Assembly: GCA_019423265.1 (NCBI GenBank)
Contig: JAHZBS010000006.1
Coordinates: 1 to 35,464 of the forward strand
DNA from: Clostridiales bacterium
GTDB taxonomy: Bacteria; Bacillota_A; Clostridia; Lachnospirales; Bianqueaceae
Direction: 5' to 3'
Length of the DNA: 35,464 nt
Within the stretch, counting starts at the first letter, position 1. Every line of letters begins with the position of its first letter. The position numbers were made by a program, and so were the translations under genes. Positions 6,791-13,988 of this stretch are shown here, piece after piece. A model generated the notes under the pieces. It searched no databases. It saw nothing but the letters and a program-made list of their open reading frames with translations, and was not told the origin of the DNA.

Positions 6791-7013
6791 TCATATCTTC
6801 ATAAAACATTGTTTTTGCTTGTATAAACTGAAAACAACATTATCCGATTGAAAACCGGTCTTCGGCGCGAGAAACAAAAGGATCATGCCCGCCATGACCA
6901 CGACGGATATAAAGTATGTCGCATAGGTCACCGTCTAGACCAGCTTTTTGAAATGCTTGTTGTGTACCTCCGTTGAAAAAGCGGATAAAATGCTCAAACC
7001 CTGCCCAGAGACT
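6791..7013 (-). pseudogene. Decayed LplB-type sugar ABC permease fragment
   Basis: Two pieces of a CUT1 permease survive on the minus strand in different frames. Piece 1 (about 7013-6966) reads SLWAGFEHFIRFFNG, matching the segment before the second membrane helix of LplB-type permeases (compare VGLKWFVRFMSS in the intact permease at 26429-27391). Piece 2 (6958-6791) reads KHFKKLV, stop, TVTYATYFISVVVMAGMIL, then FLAPKTG, matching KKFIQTACYLPHFVSIVVVV of the same protein. The roughly 45 residues between them are gone, the frame has shifted, and a TAG (6935-6937) replaces the expected Gln codon. No start, ribosome binding site or C-terminal half remains. It lies beyond the GH3 terminator, suggesting loss of a former transporter operon. 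Confidence 0.65.
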
Positions 7014-7039
7014 ACTCAAAATATTTTTCCAACCGTTGA

Positions 7040-7090
7040 AAATAAAAAGGCCAGGGAACCGTCGCCTTCCCGGCAATGATTCCCTGGCCT
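7040..7090 (-). terminator. Intrinsic terminator of the GH3 gene
   Basis: On the minus strand AGGCCAGGGAA (7090-7080) pairs perfectly with TTCCCTGGCCT (7058-7048), followed by TTTTTATT. It begins 23 bases after the GH3 stop. Confidence 0.88.
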
Positions 7091-7112
7091 CTCCGTTGTC
7101 TGCTGTTGTGTA

Positions 7113-9275
7113 CTACAGAAGTACTATCTCATAGCGCACCGGTTCTATACCTGTCAAGTCCCGCGTCCTAGCGTCCGGCTGTCCGCCGCTGAGATACAGC
7201 GTATACGCGCCGCTCTCCACCGTGCGGCTGCCATCCTCCTCCACTGAGCGGAGTTCATGGGCGGTCAGCGTGAAGATGAGCCGTCTGGTCTCCCCCGCGG
7301 CCATATGCACCCTTTTAAACCCTTTTAAGCTCCACTTGGGCGACAACTTCGCCTTTTGAATGGTATGGGAAAGATACAGCTGCACGCATTCATCCGAATC
7401 TCGGGTGCCGGTATTGGTGACATCGACACAGACCGTCACCGGTTCATCTTTCCTGTAGACCAGCTGCTGATCCGGCACGGCGTCATAGCGGAATGTGGTA
7501 TACGTCAGCCCATATCCAAAGGGGTACAGCGCGTCCTGCGCCATATAGCGGTATGTCCGCCCTTCCATGGAATACTCGGCAAAATCTGGCAGTTCCTCCG
7601 CTGTGCGGTAAAATGTCACCGGGAGGCGGCCAGCCGGACTAAACTCTCCAAATAGCAGTCTGGCAACGGCATCGCCGCCTCTGGCTCCCGGATACCAGGC
7701 TTCCACAATAGCGGGAATATGATCCTGCGCCCAATTCACCGCGAGGGCGCTTCCGTTGAGAAGCACTAGGACAATGGGCTTTCCCTTTGCCGCTCTCCAG
7801 ACGGACTCCATAAGGCGCTGTTGTAATCCGGGGAGCTCAAGATCGGGCTTGTCACCGCTGCCGTAGGCGTTGGACTCATGCATCTCCTCCCCCTCTAAGC
7901 TGGCGTCCAGTCCAAGGCACAGGACTATGGCATCCGCCTTCTCCGCGGCGATGACAGCCTCCGTTATCCCATCGCCATCAAACTCGGATTCCCCAAACTC
8001 CCGGTCTTTCCACAGATGGCAGCCCTTTGCATAGAGGACCCGGCAGCTCTCCTGGTCAACATACTGCTGAATTCCTTCCAGAATCGTTGTATACTGGGAT
8101 GCATCCCCATAATAATTTCCTTTCAGCGCCTCACGGCTATCCGCGTTTGGACCGATAACGGCGATGGTCTTTATGGATGCGGCGGCGAGAGGAAGCGCTC
8201 CGTCGTTCTTTAGGAGGACCATGGATTTCTCCGCGGCCTCAAGGTTGAGGGACCGATGCTCCGCGCAGTCATTCTTCTCATACGGGATCGCGGTATACGG
8301 AACTTGGGAAGGGGCATCGAACATTCCGAGCTTCATCCGCGTCATAAACAGCCTTGTCAACGCCCTGTCGAGCGTCGCCTCATCGATCCGCCCTTCCTGG
8401 TAGGCAACCTGCAAATGCAGATACACGGTGCCGCAGTTAACGTCACACCCCGCGTTTAAGGCAAGCGCCGCTGATTCCGGCGCAGTGGCCGTTACATGGT
8501 GATGCTGGTGAAAATCCATGATCGCCCAGCAATCGGATACAAAATGCCCCTGAAATCCCCATGTATCCCGCAGTATATCTTGAATCAGCACAGGGCTTCC
8601 GCAGCAGGGCTGTCCGTTTGTCCGGTTGTACGCTCCCATAACGGCTTCCACGTTTCCCTCCACAACACAATCCTCAAAAGCTGGCAGATATGTCTCCCAC
8701 AGGTCTTTGGCTGATACTTCTGCGTCGAATACGTGGCGCAGCTCCTCCGGCCCGCTGTGTACAGCGTAGTGCTTGGCACAGGCGGCGGCTTTTAAATACT
8801 TTGGATCCTCCCCCTGGATCCCCTTGACAAATGCGACGCCCATGCGCCCAGTCAGATAGGGGTCTTCCCCGTAGGTCTCATGTCCCCGTCCCCACCTGGG
8901 ATCGCGGAAAATATTCACATTGGGAGACCAAAAGGTAAGGCCCTTGTAGATGCCCCGATCCCCATGCTTCTCATATTCGTGATATTTGGCTCTGGCCTCC
9001 GTGGATATCACATCCGCAACCCGGCGCACAAGCCCATCGTCAAAGGTCGCCGCCAGCCCTATGGCCTGGGCGAACATGGTCGCAACGCCGGATCGGGCAA
9101 CGCCGTGCAGCGCTTCGTTCCACCAGTTGTACGCAGGGATTCCCAGCCGGTCGATGGCTGGAGACCGGAATGTCATCTGAGAGAATTTTTCTTCCAAGGT
9201 CATCTTGGACAATAGCTCCCGCACCCTCTCCTCAAAAGGCCGGTCATCCCTGTAAAGCTCACGATTTTGCTCCAT
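7113..9275 (-). CDS. Glycoside hydrolase family 3 (beta-xylosidase / beta-glucosidase type)
   Basis: A 720-aa protein. The start ATG at 9275 was chosen because GGGAGG lies 7 nt upstream; the ATG seven codons earlier has no such site. Domain order: GH3 N-terminal TIM barrel (to about 310), with NWWNEALHGVAR, the KHY segment (about Lys168) and the nucleophile Asp248 in FVSDCWAI; GH3 C-terminal alpha/beta sandwich (about 345-560); and a fibronectin type III-like C-terminal domain (about 615-710). NWWNEALHG together with SDCWAI resembles the xylosidase-type subgroup more than the NagZ group. There is no signal peptide, so it is probably cytosolic and acts on imported oligosaccharides. It is a single-gene unit between the tRNA terminator and its own terminator, with a 13-bp-arm palindrome just upstream. 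Specificity among xylosides, glucosides and arabinosides is undecided. Confidence 0.92.
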   Translation of the reverse strand: MEQNRELYRDDRPFEERVRELLSKMTLEEKFSQMTFRSPAIDRLGIPAYNWWNEALHGVARSGVATMFAQAIGLAATFDDGLVRRVADVISTEARAKYHEYEKHGDRGIYKGLTFWSPNVNIFRDPRWGRGHETYGEDPYLTGRMGVAFVKGIQGEDPKYLKAAACAKHYAVHSGPEELRHVFDAEVSAKDLWETYLPAFEDCVVEGNVEAVMGAYNRTNGQPCCGSPVLIQDILRDTWGFQGHFVSDCWAIMDFHQHHHVTATAPESAALALNAGCDVNCGTVYLHLQVAYQEGRIDEATLDRALTRLFMTRMKLGMFDAPSQVPYTAIPYEKNDCAEHRSLNLEAAEKSMVLLKNDGALPLAAASIKTIAVIGPNADSREALKGNYYGDASQYTTILEGIQQYVDQESCRVLYAKGCHLWKDREFGESEFDGDGITEAVIAAEKADAIVLCLGLDASLEGEEMHESNAYGSGDKPDLELPGLQQRLMESVWRAAKGKPIVLVLLNGSALAVNWAQDHIPAIVEAWYPGARGGDAVARLLFGEFSPAGRLPVTFYRTAEELPDFAEYSMEGRTYRYMAQDALYPFGYGLTYTTFRYDAVPDQQLVYRKDEPVTVCVDVTNTGTRDSDECVQLYLSHTIQKAKLSPKWSLKGFKRVHMAAGETRRLIFTLTAHELRSVEEDGSRTVESGAYTLYLSGGQPDARTRDLTGIEPVRYEIVLL

Positions 9276-9298
9276 CTCTATACCTCCCTTTGCCATTT

Positions 9299-9328
9299 AC
9301 AGTATTTGTGCGCGGGCACAAATACTGT
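9299..9328. promoter_or_regulatory. Perfect 13-bp-arm palindrome upstream of GH3 (operator or 5'-UTR hairpin)
   Basis: ACAGTATTTGTGC, spacer GCGG, GCACAAATACTGT: two perfect 13-bp arms, 23 bases before the GH3 ATG. There is no adjacent T-run on the appropriate side, so it is not a terminator. A TATAAC just upstream on the minus strand could be a -10, which would place the palindrome over the transcription start, like a repressor operator. Confidence 0.6.
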
Positions 9329-9331
9329 TAT

Positions 9332-9358
9332 AAAAAAACCGGAAGATCTCTCCCCCGG
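9332..9358 (-). terminator. Intrinsic terminator of tRNA-Val
   Basis: On the minus strand CCGGGGGA-GAGA-TCTTCCGG forms an 8-bp stem (two G-U) with a GNRA-type loop, then TTTTTTT. It starts 8 bases after the tRNA 3' end. Confidence 0.75.
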
Positions 9359-9366
9359 AATTCATA

Positions 9367-9440
9367 TGGGAATAACTGGGCTCGAACCAGCGACCTCCAC
9401 GATGTCAACGTGGCACTCTAACCAACTGAGCTATATTCCC
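9367..9440 (-). tRNA. tRNA-Val (anticodon GAC)
   Basis: On the minus strand the acceptor arm GGGAATA pairs with TATTCCC, followed by discriminator A. The D arm contains AGCTCAGTTGGTTAGAG, the anticodon stem CCACG/CGTGG holds loop TTGACAT with anticodon GAC, and the T arm has GGTTCGAGCC. It is 74 nt long. The CCA is not encoded (TAT follows). All expected cloverleaf positions are present. Confidence 0.96.
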
Positions 9441-9459
9441 TCTCAAACAGTGCTTTTAC

Positions 9460-9488
9460 ATTATAATATAGAAACTTGTCTTTGTAAA
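9460..9488 (-). promoter_or_regulatory. Promoter of tRNA-Val
   Basis: On the minus strand, -35 TTTACA (9488-9483), 17-bp spacer, -10 TATAAT (9465-9460), 20 bases before the tRNA. Confidence 0.8.
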
Positions 9489-9572
9489 GAGAAAATTTTG
9501 TTTTTGGGAAAAATTTTTCCCTGAAACTAAAGCAGAAGCTATAGATCGAGCTCATTTGTTATTTTTAAAATA

Positions 9573-9606
9573 GTACCTTGACAAACATAGTACTCTGGTA
9601 TATAAT
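9573..9606 (+). promoter_or_regulatory. Consensus promoter and likely autoregulatory site of the PadR operon
   Basis: -35 TTGACA (9578-9583), 17-bp spacer, -10 TATAAT (9601-9606), a perfect consensus. AGTAC (9572-9576) and GTACT (9590-9594) flank and overlap the -35 as an inverted repeat, a plausible PadR operator. A promoter this strong beside a repressor gene suggests autorepression. Confidence 0.8.
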
Positions 9607-9645
9607 GTATTCACATCAAATGATCCTGGAAAGGGGGACTGCTCT

Positions 9646-9996
9646 ATGGATCCATCGGATTCCGTGTCGGCCGATTCCATTCGAGGCCATATCGATACCA
9701 TACTCCTGCGGATTTTAGATAACCACGACAGCTATGGATATGAGCTCATCAAGCGCGTGTCACAAAAAAGCGGCGGCCGCTACGAACTAAAAGAACCTTC
9801 TCTGTACACAAGCCTCCGCAGGCTGGAGGGGCAGCATTGTATCGAATCTTACTGGGGCGATGAAAGCCAGGGAGGACGGCGAAAGTATTACCGCATAACC
9901 CCTGCCGGCCGTTCGCTGCTGGAGGCAAACCTTGCCGCTTGGAACAAGGCCCGGGATCTCATTGAGAGATTATTGAAGGAAGAACCGCACAGCTGA
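9646..9996 (+). CDS. PadR family transcriptional regulator
   Basis: A 116-aa winged helix-turn-helix protein. The PadR signature is complete: ILRILDNHDSYGYELIKRV, then YELKEPSLYTSLRRLEGQ (recognition helix), then the wing with GGRRKYYRITPAG. The short C-terminal helix fits subfamily 2, which acts as a dimer. GGGGG lies before ATG 9646. The gene is first in an operon with a HAAS/permease-prefix membrane protein, a pairing seen repeatedly in Firmicutes, where PadR senses a ligand or membrane-active compound and controls the downstream membrane protein. The inverted repeat at the promoter supports autoregulation. The ligand is unknown. Confidence 0.92.
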   Translation: MDPSDSVSADSIRGHIDTILLRILDNHDSYGYELIKRVSQKSGGRYELKEPSLYTSLRRLEGQHCIESYWGDESQGGRRKYYRITPAGRSLLEANLAAWNKARDLIERLLKEEPHS

Positions 9997-10063
9997 CAGA
10001 CATGGATCTTGTTTCGCTGTTGAATTTATGCCGCGATGACGGCTGTTATCTGGAGGTAGCCAT

Positions 10064-10738
10064 ATGGATACTTTAGAACGCTATATCAACCAATTATTTT
10101 CCCGGTACCCGAAAACTCAGGCCAATCAGGAGGCGCGAGATGAGATTCTTTCGAATTTGCGCGCACGGATCGCAGATGACCTCTCCCGGGGACTCTCCGA
10201 GAAGGAGGCCATCGCCAATGCGAAAAAGAGCATTCCCTCTCTGGATTTTCTTGATTCAAAGCAGCGGCTGACCGTATCGACCCGCGCTTTCGCTCTCAAT
10301 ATCTTGCAGCATGTCCTGTTATGCCTATCGGTGGCCTGGGTTGTGACTCTCCCCCTCCGCATGTTCCATGGCTCTGGGCGTATACTCAATACCGTCTATC
10401 TTCTAATGATTATCGCGGTGGGCATCCTCTTTCTTCTGGCCCGCTCACTGTCTCCATCGGCGGTCACGCGGGTGTCTCTCTTCTCAATCCAAAAGGCGTC
10501 CCGCTGGGTTTGGATTCTCTTTGCTCTGTTTCTTGTCCTTAATCTGGCCCTTGTGACAGGCATTCGCTTTGGCAGCAACCTGTGGTTTTCTCGCCCTGTC
10601 CAAATCAATGGGCCTTATCAATTTGCACTTCTGGCTGCGGACTATCTTTTGCCGGTCACCTTTCTGTGGATCCCGCTCTCCGTCCAACATGTGGCCAAGG
10701 CAACCCTGGAAGAGGAGGTACAAGGCGATGCGGCGTAA
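10064..10738 (+). CDS. HAAS / permease-prefix domain membrane protein
   Basis: A 224-aa protein. Residues 1-65 (MDTLERYINQLFSRYPKT, then EILSNLRARIADDLSRG, then LSEKEAIANA) are the helical HAAS/permease-prefix module that is nearly always partnered with PadR regulators. Four hydrophobic segments follow (about 78-98, 108-126, 142-168 and 183-205), predicting a polytopic membrane protein. GGAGG lies 8 nt before ATG 10064. Its last codons overlap the next gene by 11 bases, suggesting translational coupling. The role may be signalling from the membrane to PadR or control of envelope functions; the family has no established biochemical activity. Confidence 0.82.
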   Translation: MDTLERYINQLFSRYPKTQANQEARDEILSNLRARIADDLSRGLSEKEAIANAKKSIPSLDFLDSKQRLTVSTRAFALNILQHVLLCLSVAWVVTLPLRMFHGSGRILNTVYLLMIIAVGILFLLARSLSPSAVTRVSLFSIQKASRWVWILFALFLVLNLALVTGIRFGSNLWFSRPVQINGPYQFALLAADYLLPVTFLWIPLSVQHVAKATLEEEVQGDAA

Positions 10739-11312
10739 AAAAGACATCAGCATTGTGGTTTTGCTTGTGATCGGATTGCTGATCCTCCTTGGAATCGAAT
10801 GCGTATACCGACCGGCTCAGGAGCGGCGCCAGCAGGAATATGAAACTCGGCAGCGGGATCCCCTCACCCATGATCTGTCCTCGATACAACAGTATCAATC
10901 TCTTTATATGGGGGATGCGGCCAATACCATTCATCTATTTGAAAATCTCCCGCTGCAAGATCTCCCCGTCAGCTATGAAAATGACCCTGATTCTCTGACA
11001 TTCCAGATCGACTACAATATCGATCTAGCTTCTCTCTCAGAGCAGACTGTCATGCGCTCTCTCATCTACAACTCCGCCGCCGCTTTTGGTCTCATCGACA
11101 ATCTGAACGGGCTTCGCTACCGATTTCTCGACAATGAATTCAGCGTCAGCCGTGCCGACTTCTCCCAGTATTTTGAACAATCATTCTCCGAGTTGGTCCA
11201 ATCTCCCTCACTGTGGGAGTCGGCTGTCAAGGAGCCATTGCAGGACGACAACATTGTAATCGCTCTGATCGAGACCTACTTTCATAAAACGGCCCGACAG
11301 GAAAATTCTTAA
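10728..11312 (+). CDS. Single-pass membrane or exported protein of unknown function
   Basis: A 194-aa protein. ATG 10728 was chosen because GAGGAGG sits inside the end of the upstream gene; the longer frame upstream lies over that gene. After MRRKKD a hydrophobic helix (ISIVVLLVIGLLILLGI) acts as a signal anchor, and the remaining ~165 residues (acidic and polar, with YQSLYMGDAANTIHLFENLP) would lie outside the membrane. This Tyr-Met-Gly-Asp and Leu-Pro pattern resembles DUF4825-type extracellular modules found with PadR operons, but I am not sure of that. It is cotranscribed with the gene before it and with the Sir2 gene 22 bases downstream. Confidence 0.7.
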   Translation: MRRKKDISIVVLLVIGLLILLGIECVYRPAQERRQQEYETRQRDPLTHDLSSIQQYQSLYMGDAANTIHLFENLPLQDLPVSYENDPDSLTFQIDYNIDLASLSEQTVMRSLIYNSAAAFGLIDNLNGLRYRFLDNEFSVSRADFSQYFEQSFSELVQSPSLWESAVKEPLQDDNIVIALIETYFHKTARQENS

Positions 11313-11334
11313 TTTTGAAAGGAAGTCTTTCGCC

Positions 11335-12102
11335 ATGAAGGATTCAGTGCTGCAATTATACCATAGGCTGCTGACTTGCAAAAAAGCCGTCTTCTTTGGC
11401 GGCGCAGGGGTCTCCACAGAAAGCGGCATACCGGATTTTCGAAGTGAGTCCGGGATCTATCGAACGGTGCAGGAGTACGGGGTGTCCCCGGAGGAGATTC
11501 TGTCCCATACCTTTTTTGTGAAGCACCCCGATATTTTCTATCAGTATTATCGGAAGTATATGCTCTACCCCTCTGCCGTCCCCAATGCAGCCCACAGAGG
11601 CTTGGCGTTCTTGGAGCGCCAAGGTGTTTTGACCGCTGTGCTCACCCAGAACATCGACGGGCTGCACCAGCGGGCCGGGAGCCGAAAGGTGTTGGAATTG
11701 CACGGTTCCATCCATCGCAACTACTGTATGGACTGCCGCCAAGCCTTTGGGCTTGACGCCATTTTACAGGGCGAAGCCCTCCCCCGCTGTGTGCGGTGCG
11801 GCGGATTGATCAAGCCCGACGTGGTGCTCTATGAAGAAGCGCTGGACGAAACCGTTCTTTCACAGAGTATCTCCCAGATTGAGGAGGCGGATCTGATGAT
11901 TGTGGGCGGAACCTCGCTCAATGTATATCCGGCCGCCGGCCTCCTGCGATATTTCCACGGGGACGCGGGCCTGGTGCTGATCAACAGGGATGAGACTCCC
12001 CTTGACGGGAGAGCGGATCTGGTGATCCACCATAGGATCGGGGATGTCTTCCGACAGTTGTTGGACTTCTATCCCTCCAGCCAATTCATCAAATCGGAGT
12101 AG
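11335..12102 (+). CDS. NAD-dependent protein deacylase, Sir2 family
   Basis: A 255-aa protein of normal length for a bacterial sirtuin. It removes acyl groups from lysine using NAD+, giving nicotinamide and O-acyl-ADP-ribose. Visible motifs: Rossmann GAGVSTESGIPDFR (about 23-36), TQNID (104-108), catalytic His123 in ELHGS, a zinc site of four cysteines (Cys131, Cys134, Cys152, Cys155), then VGGTSLNVYPAAG and the NAD-binding LINRD. AAAGGAAG lies before ATG 11335. It ends the PadR operon. Its last 34 bases overlap the 3' end of the convergent lipase-like gene, and no terminator is visible between them. A canonical stand-alone sirtuin; the PadR operon context is less usual. Confidence 0.93.
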   Translation: MKDSVLQLYHRLLTCKKAVFFGGAGVSTESGIPDFRSESGIYRTVQEYGVSPEEILSHTFFVKHPDIFYQYYRKYMLYPSAVPNAAHRGLAFLERQGVLTAVLTQNIDGLHQRAGSRKVLELHGSIHRNYCMDCRQAFGLDAILQGEALPRCVRCGGLIKPDVVLYEEALDETVLSQSISQIEEADLMIVGGTSLNVYPAAGLLRYFHGDAGLVLINRDETPLDGRADLVIHHRIGDVFRQLLDFYPSSQFIKSE

Positions 12103-12986
12103 ACGTCCTGCCGATTCGTTTCATTTAAAATCTCATGGCGGCCCTGTTCGTATAGGCGTATGGTCAGATCCATCACGCCTTCTCTTTTTAACCGCCGAAA
12201 TACCTGTTTTACCCCTCTGCCGTACTGCCCTACGGGGTCCATGTCGCCGCTGATAAGCAGGATCGGTAGATCCCGGGGCACCGACGCATACCATTGTCTC
12301 GACGAGACATACCGCAGCATGGACAGCAGATTCTCAAATCCATTGGCTGTAAAGACGAAATTGCAATACGGGTCCTGAATGTAACGGTCAACGGTGGACG
12401 CCTCCCGCGTCAGCCAGTCAAAGGATGTTCGCTTATCGGGATACCGGCTGTTGTAGGACTGAAACATCAGATCATTCAGCAGCCGGCTGCGGTAGTGGTC
12501 CCCCTTCACCCGCGACAAAAGCTTTGCCATGAGAACGCCAAGCGCTGCAAAGGGATTGCTTCCGCTCGTTCCGCATAGAATCGCACCGTCCAGCGCGCGC
12601 CCATAGCGGACGAGATAGGCACGGGCCACAAAAGATCCCATGCTGTGTCCCAGGAGATAATAGGGGAGGTCCGGATATTTCTTTTTTATATGGACAGTCA
12701 ACCGGTGCAGATCCTCCACAAGGCAAGACCACCCATGATGGCTGGCGAAATATCCCAGCTCATCCTGCGAAGCGGCGGACCCGCCATGTCCGAGGTGGTC
12801 ATTTCCACAGACCAGAAAGCCTCTGTCCACCATGTATTCGATGAACTCCTCATAGCGCGTCAGATACTCGCACATCCCGTGGGATATCTGGAGAATGGCC
12901 TTCGGGCTCTCCTCCGGGCTATACACATAGTAGCGGATCCGATCCCGCCCATTGCTGCTGGCAAATGTTCCCGTACTTTTCTTCAT
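12069..12986 (-). CDS. Alpha/beta hydrolase, monoacylglycerol-lipase-like (serine aminopeptidase S33 domain)
   Basis: A 305-aa protein. The start ATG at 12986 was chosen for GGAGG 7 nt upstream; 26 upstream codons in frame lack a site. The fold is shown by the oxyanion segment ISHGMCEYLTRYEEF (about 34-48), DHLGHGGSA, the nucleophile Ser115 in LLGHSMGSF, the acid Asp in LLISGDMDP and the His in EQGRHEILNE. These are the features of lysophospholipase/monoacylglycerol lipase-type Hydrolase_4 enzymes, which cleave small esters or lipids in the cytosol. It has its own consensus promoter at 13056-13084 and overlaps the convergent Sir2 gene by 34 bases. The physiological substrate is unknown. Confidence 0.88.
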   Translation of the reverse strand: MKKSTGTFASSNGRDRIRYYVYSPEESPKAILQISHGMCEYLTRYEEFIEYMVDRGFLVCGNDHLGHGGSAASQDELGYFASHHGWSCLVEDLHRLTVHIKKKYPDLPYYLLGHSMGSFVARAYLVRYGRALDGAILCGTSGSNPFAALGVLMAKLLSRVKGDHYRSRLLNDLMFQSYNSRYPDKRTSFDWLTREASTVDRYIQDPYCNFVFTANGFENLLSMLRYVSSRQWYASVPRDLPILLISGDMDPVGQYGRGVKQVFRRLKREGVMDLTIRLYEQGRHEILNETNRQDVYSDLMNWLEG

Positions 12987-13055
12987 GTCGCGTCCTCCTT
13001 TGCTTTCTGATGGCGTTGTACCCGTGCCATTTTGAGCGACTTCCATTTTCTTTTG

Positions 13056-13084
13056 ATTATACATCTTTGAGAATGGTATGTCAA
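13056..13084 (-). promoter_or_regulatory. Consensus promoter of the lipase-like gene
   Basis: On the minus strand, -35 TTGACA (13084-13079), 17-bp spacer, -10 TATAAT (13061-13056). It lies directly after the upstream transporter gene, so the hydrolase can be transcribed on its own. Confidence 0.85.
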
Positions 13085-13119
13085 TTTTATTGCATAATCA
13101 TTGCACTGGAAGGACTGTT

Positions 13120-13968
13120 CTACAGATTCAATAAAATAATAGCGGCCATCCCCAACACATAGCCTATCGTCTGGATTTTTGAAAAATGTTCCTTGTACAC
13201 GCCCCTTCCCACACAGAACGTTAAAAGCATAACGCCAACCGAGTGAGACGGAAATAAAATTGCATTGGGCAACAGCCCTGTTAAATACATGATCAGTAAA
13301 TTTAACATTCCGTTAGCCATCCCGGCCAATACGGCATACCGGCAGCATTGGCTAAAAGCCGGCTTTTCATCGCGCGCTTTTACCGCCGAAATAAGCCCCA
13401 GCATAACCGCCACGATCAGAAACGCTACAATCATAAATTCATTCTTGTATGCGCCGTTGAATCGCAACTGCTGCATCTTTTGTACAGTAGAGCACATCCC
13501 GTTCCCTATAAATGCGATCAGCATATAAACCAACCACCGAAACGAAACCTTGACGCTCTCCTTTTTTATATTGATGAAAAGTAAGGAGATCACAAGAATG
13601 CCGATTCCACAGTACACGCCTTTGCCAACCGGCTCATGCAGAAACAGAATCCCGAAAGCCGTAGGAATCAGCAGAGAGTAGGACTCCGCAAGCATTGTAA
13701 TGGATAGCGGTCCCGCGGAGATGGCCAGGTTCAGGCCGACCAAGGCCGCTGCATATGCTGCTGCAAACCCAATGGCATAGGGCATTATTTCCGGACGAAA
13801 CGAAAGCGTAAACCCGGACGACAACACAAAAAATATAATCGCGGAGGCGGATAGCAGGGCTGAATAGAGAAAGGGCTCCGGTTTCTTGCATTTCAAATTA
13901 TACTGCTTCGTCACCATATTCTGTGATACGCTAATCACCATTGACAACACTAATAATACATATCCCAT
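13120..13968 (-). CDS. DMT-superfamily (EamA-like) transporter
   Basis: A 282-aa, very hydrophobic protein with about ten predicted membrane helices in two repeats, the DMT/EamA layout. The N-terminus (MGYVLLVLSMVISVSQNMVT) and an internal LAESYSLLIPTAFGILFLHEPVGKG segment, where a Glu-Pro sits before the next helix, are typical of this superfamily. It would move a small metabolite or sugar across the membrane, but specificity cannot be read from sequence. GAGGAAG lies before ATG 13968. It starts 20 bases after the 1435-aa protein and appears to be the last gene of the GH106-DUF6067 unit, so a transport role connected to glycan breakdown is plausible. Confidence 0.82.
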   Translation of the reverse strand: MGYVLLVLSMVISVSQNMVTKQYNLKCKKPEPFLYSALLSASAIIFFVLSSGFTLSFRPEIMPYAIGFAAAYAAALVGLNLAISAGPLSITMLAESYSLLIPTAFGILFLHEPVGKGVYCGIGILVISLLFINIKKESVKVSFRWLVYMLIAFIGNGMCSTVQKMQQLRFNGAYKNEFMIVAFLIVAVMLGLISAVKARDEKPAFSQCCRYAVLAGMANGMLNLLIMYLTGLLPNAILFPSHSVGVMLLTFCVGRGVYKEHFSKIQTIGYVLGMAAIILLNL

Positions 13969-13988
13969 ATACCGTTCTTCCTCTCATA

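Noticed and set aside
6840..7076. 78-aa minus-strand open frame as a gene
   Set aside because: It starts inside the GH3 terminator, has no ribosome binding site, and only part of it resembles a permease; the other conserved part is in a different frame. It is treated as part of a pseudogene.
9299..9328. Palindrome before GH3 as a tRNA terminator
   Set aside because: No T-run follows on the minus strand, and a proper terminator with seven T lies between it and the tRNA.
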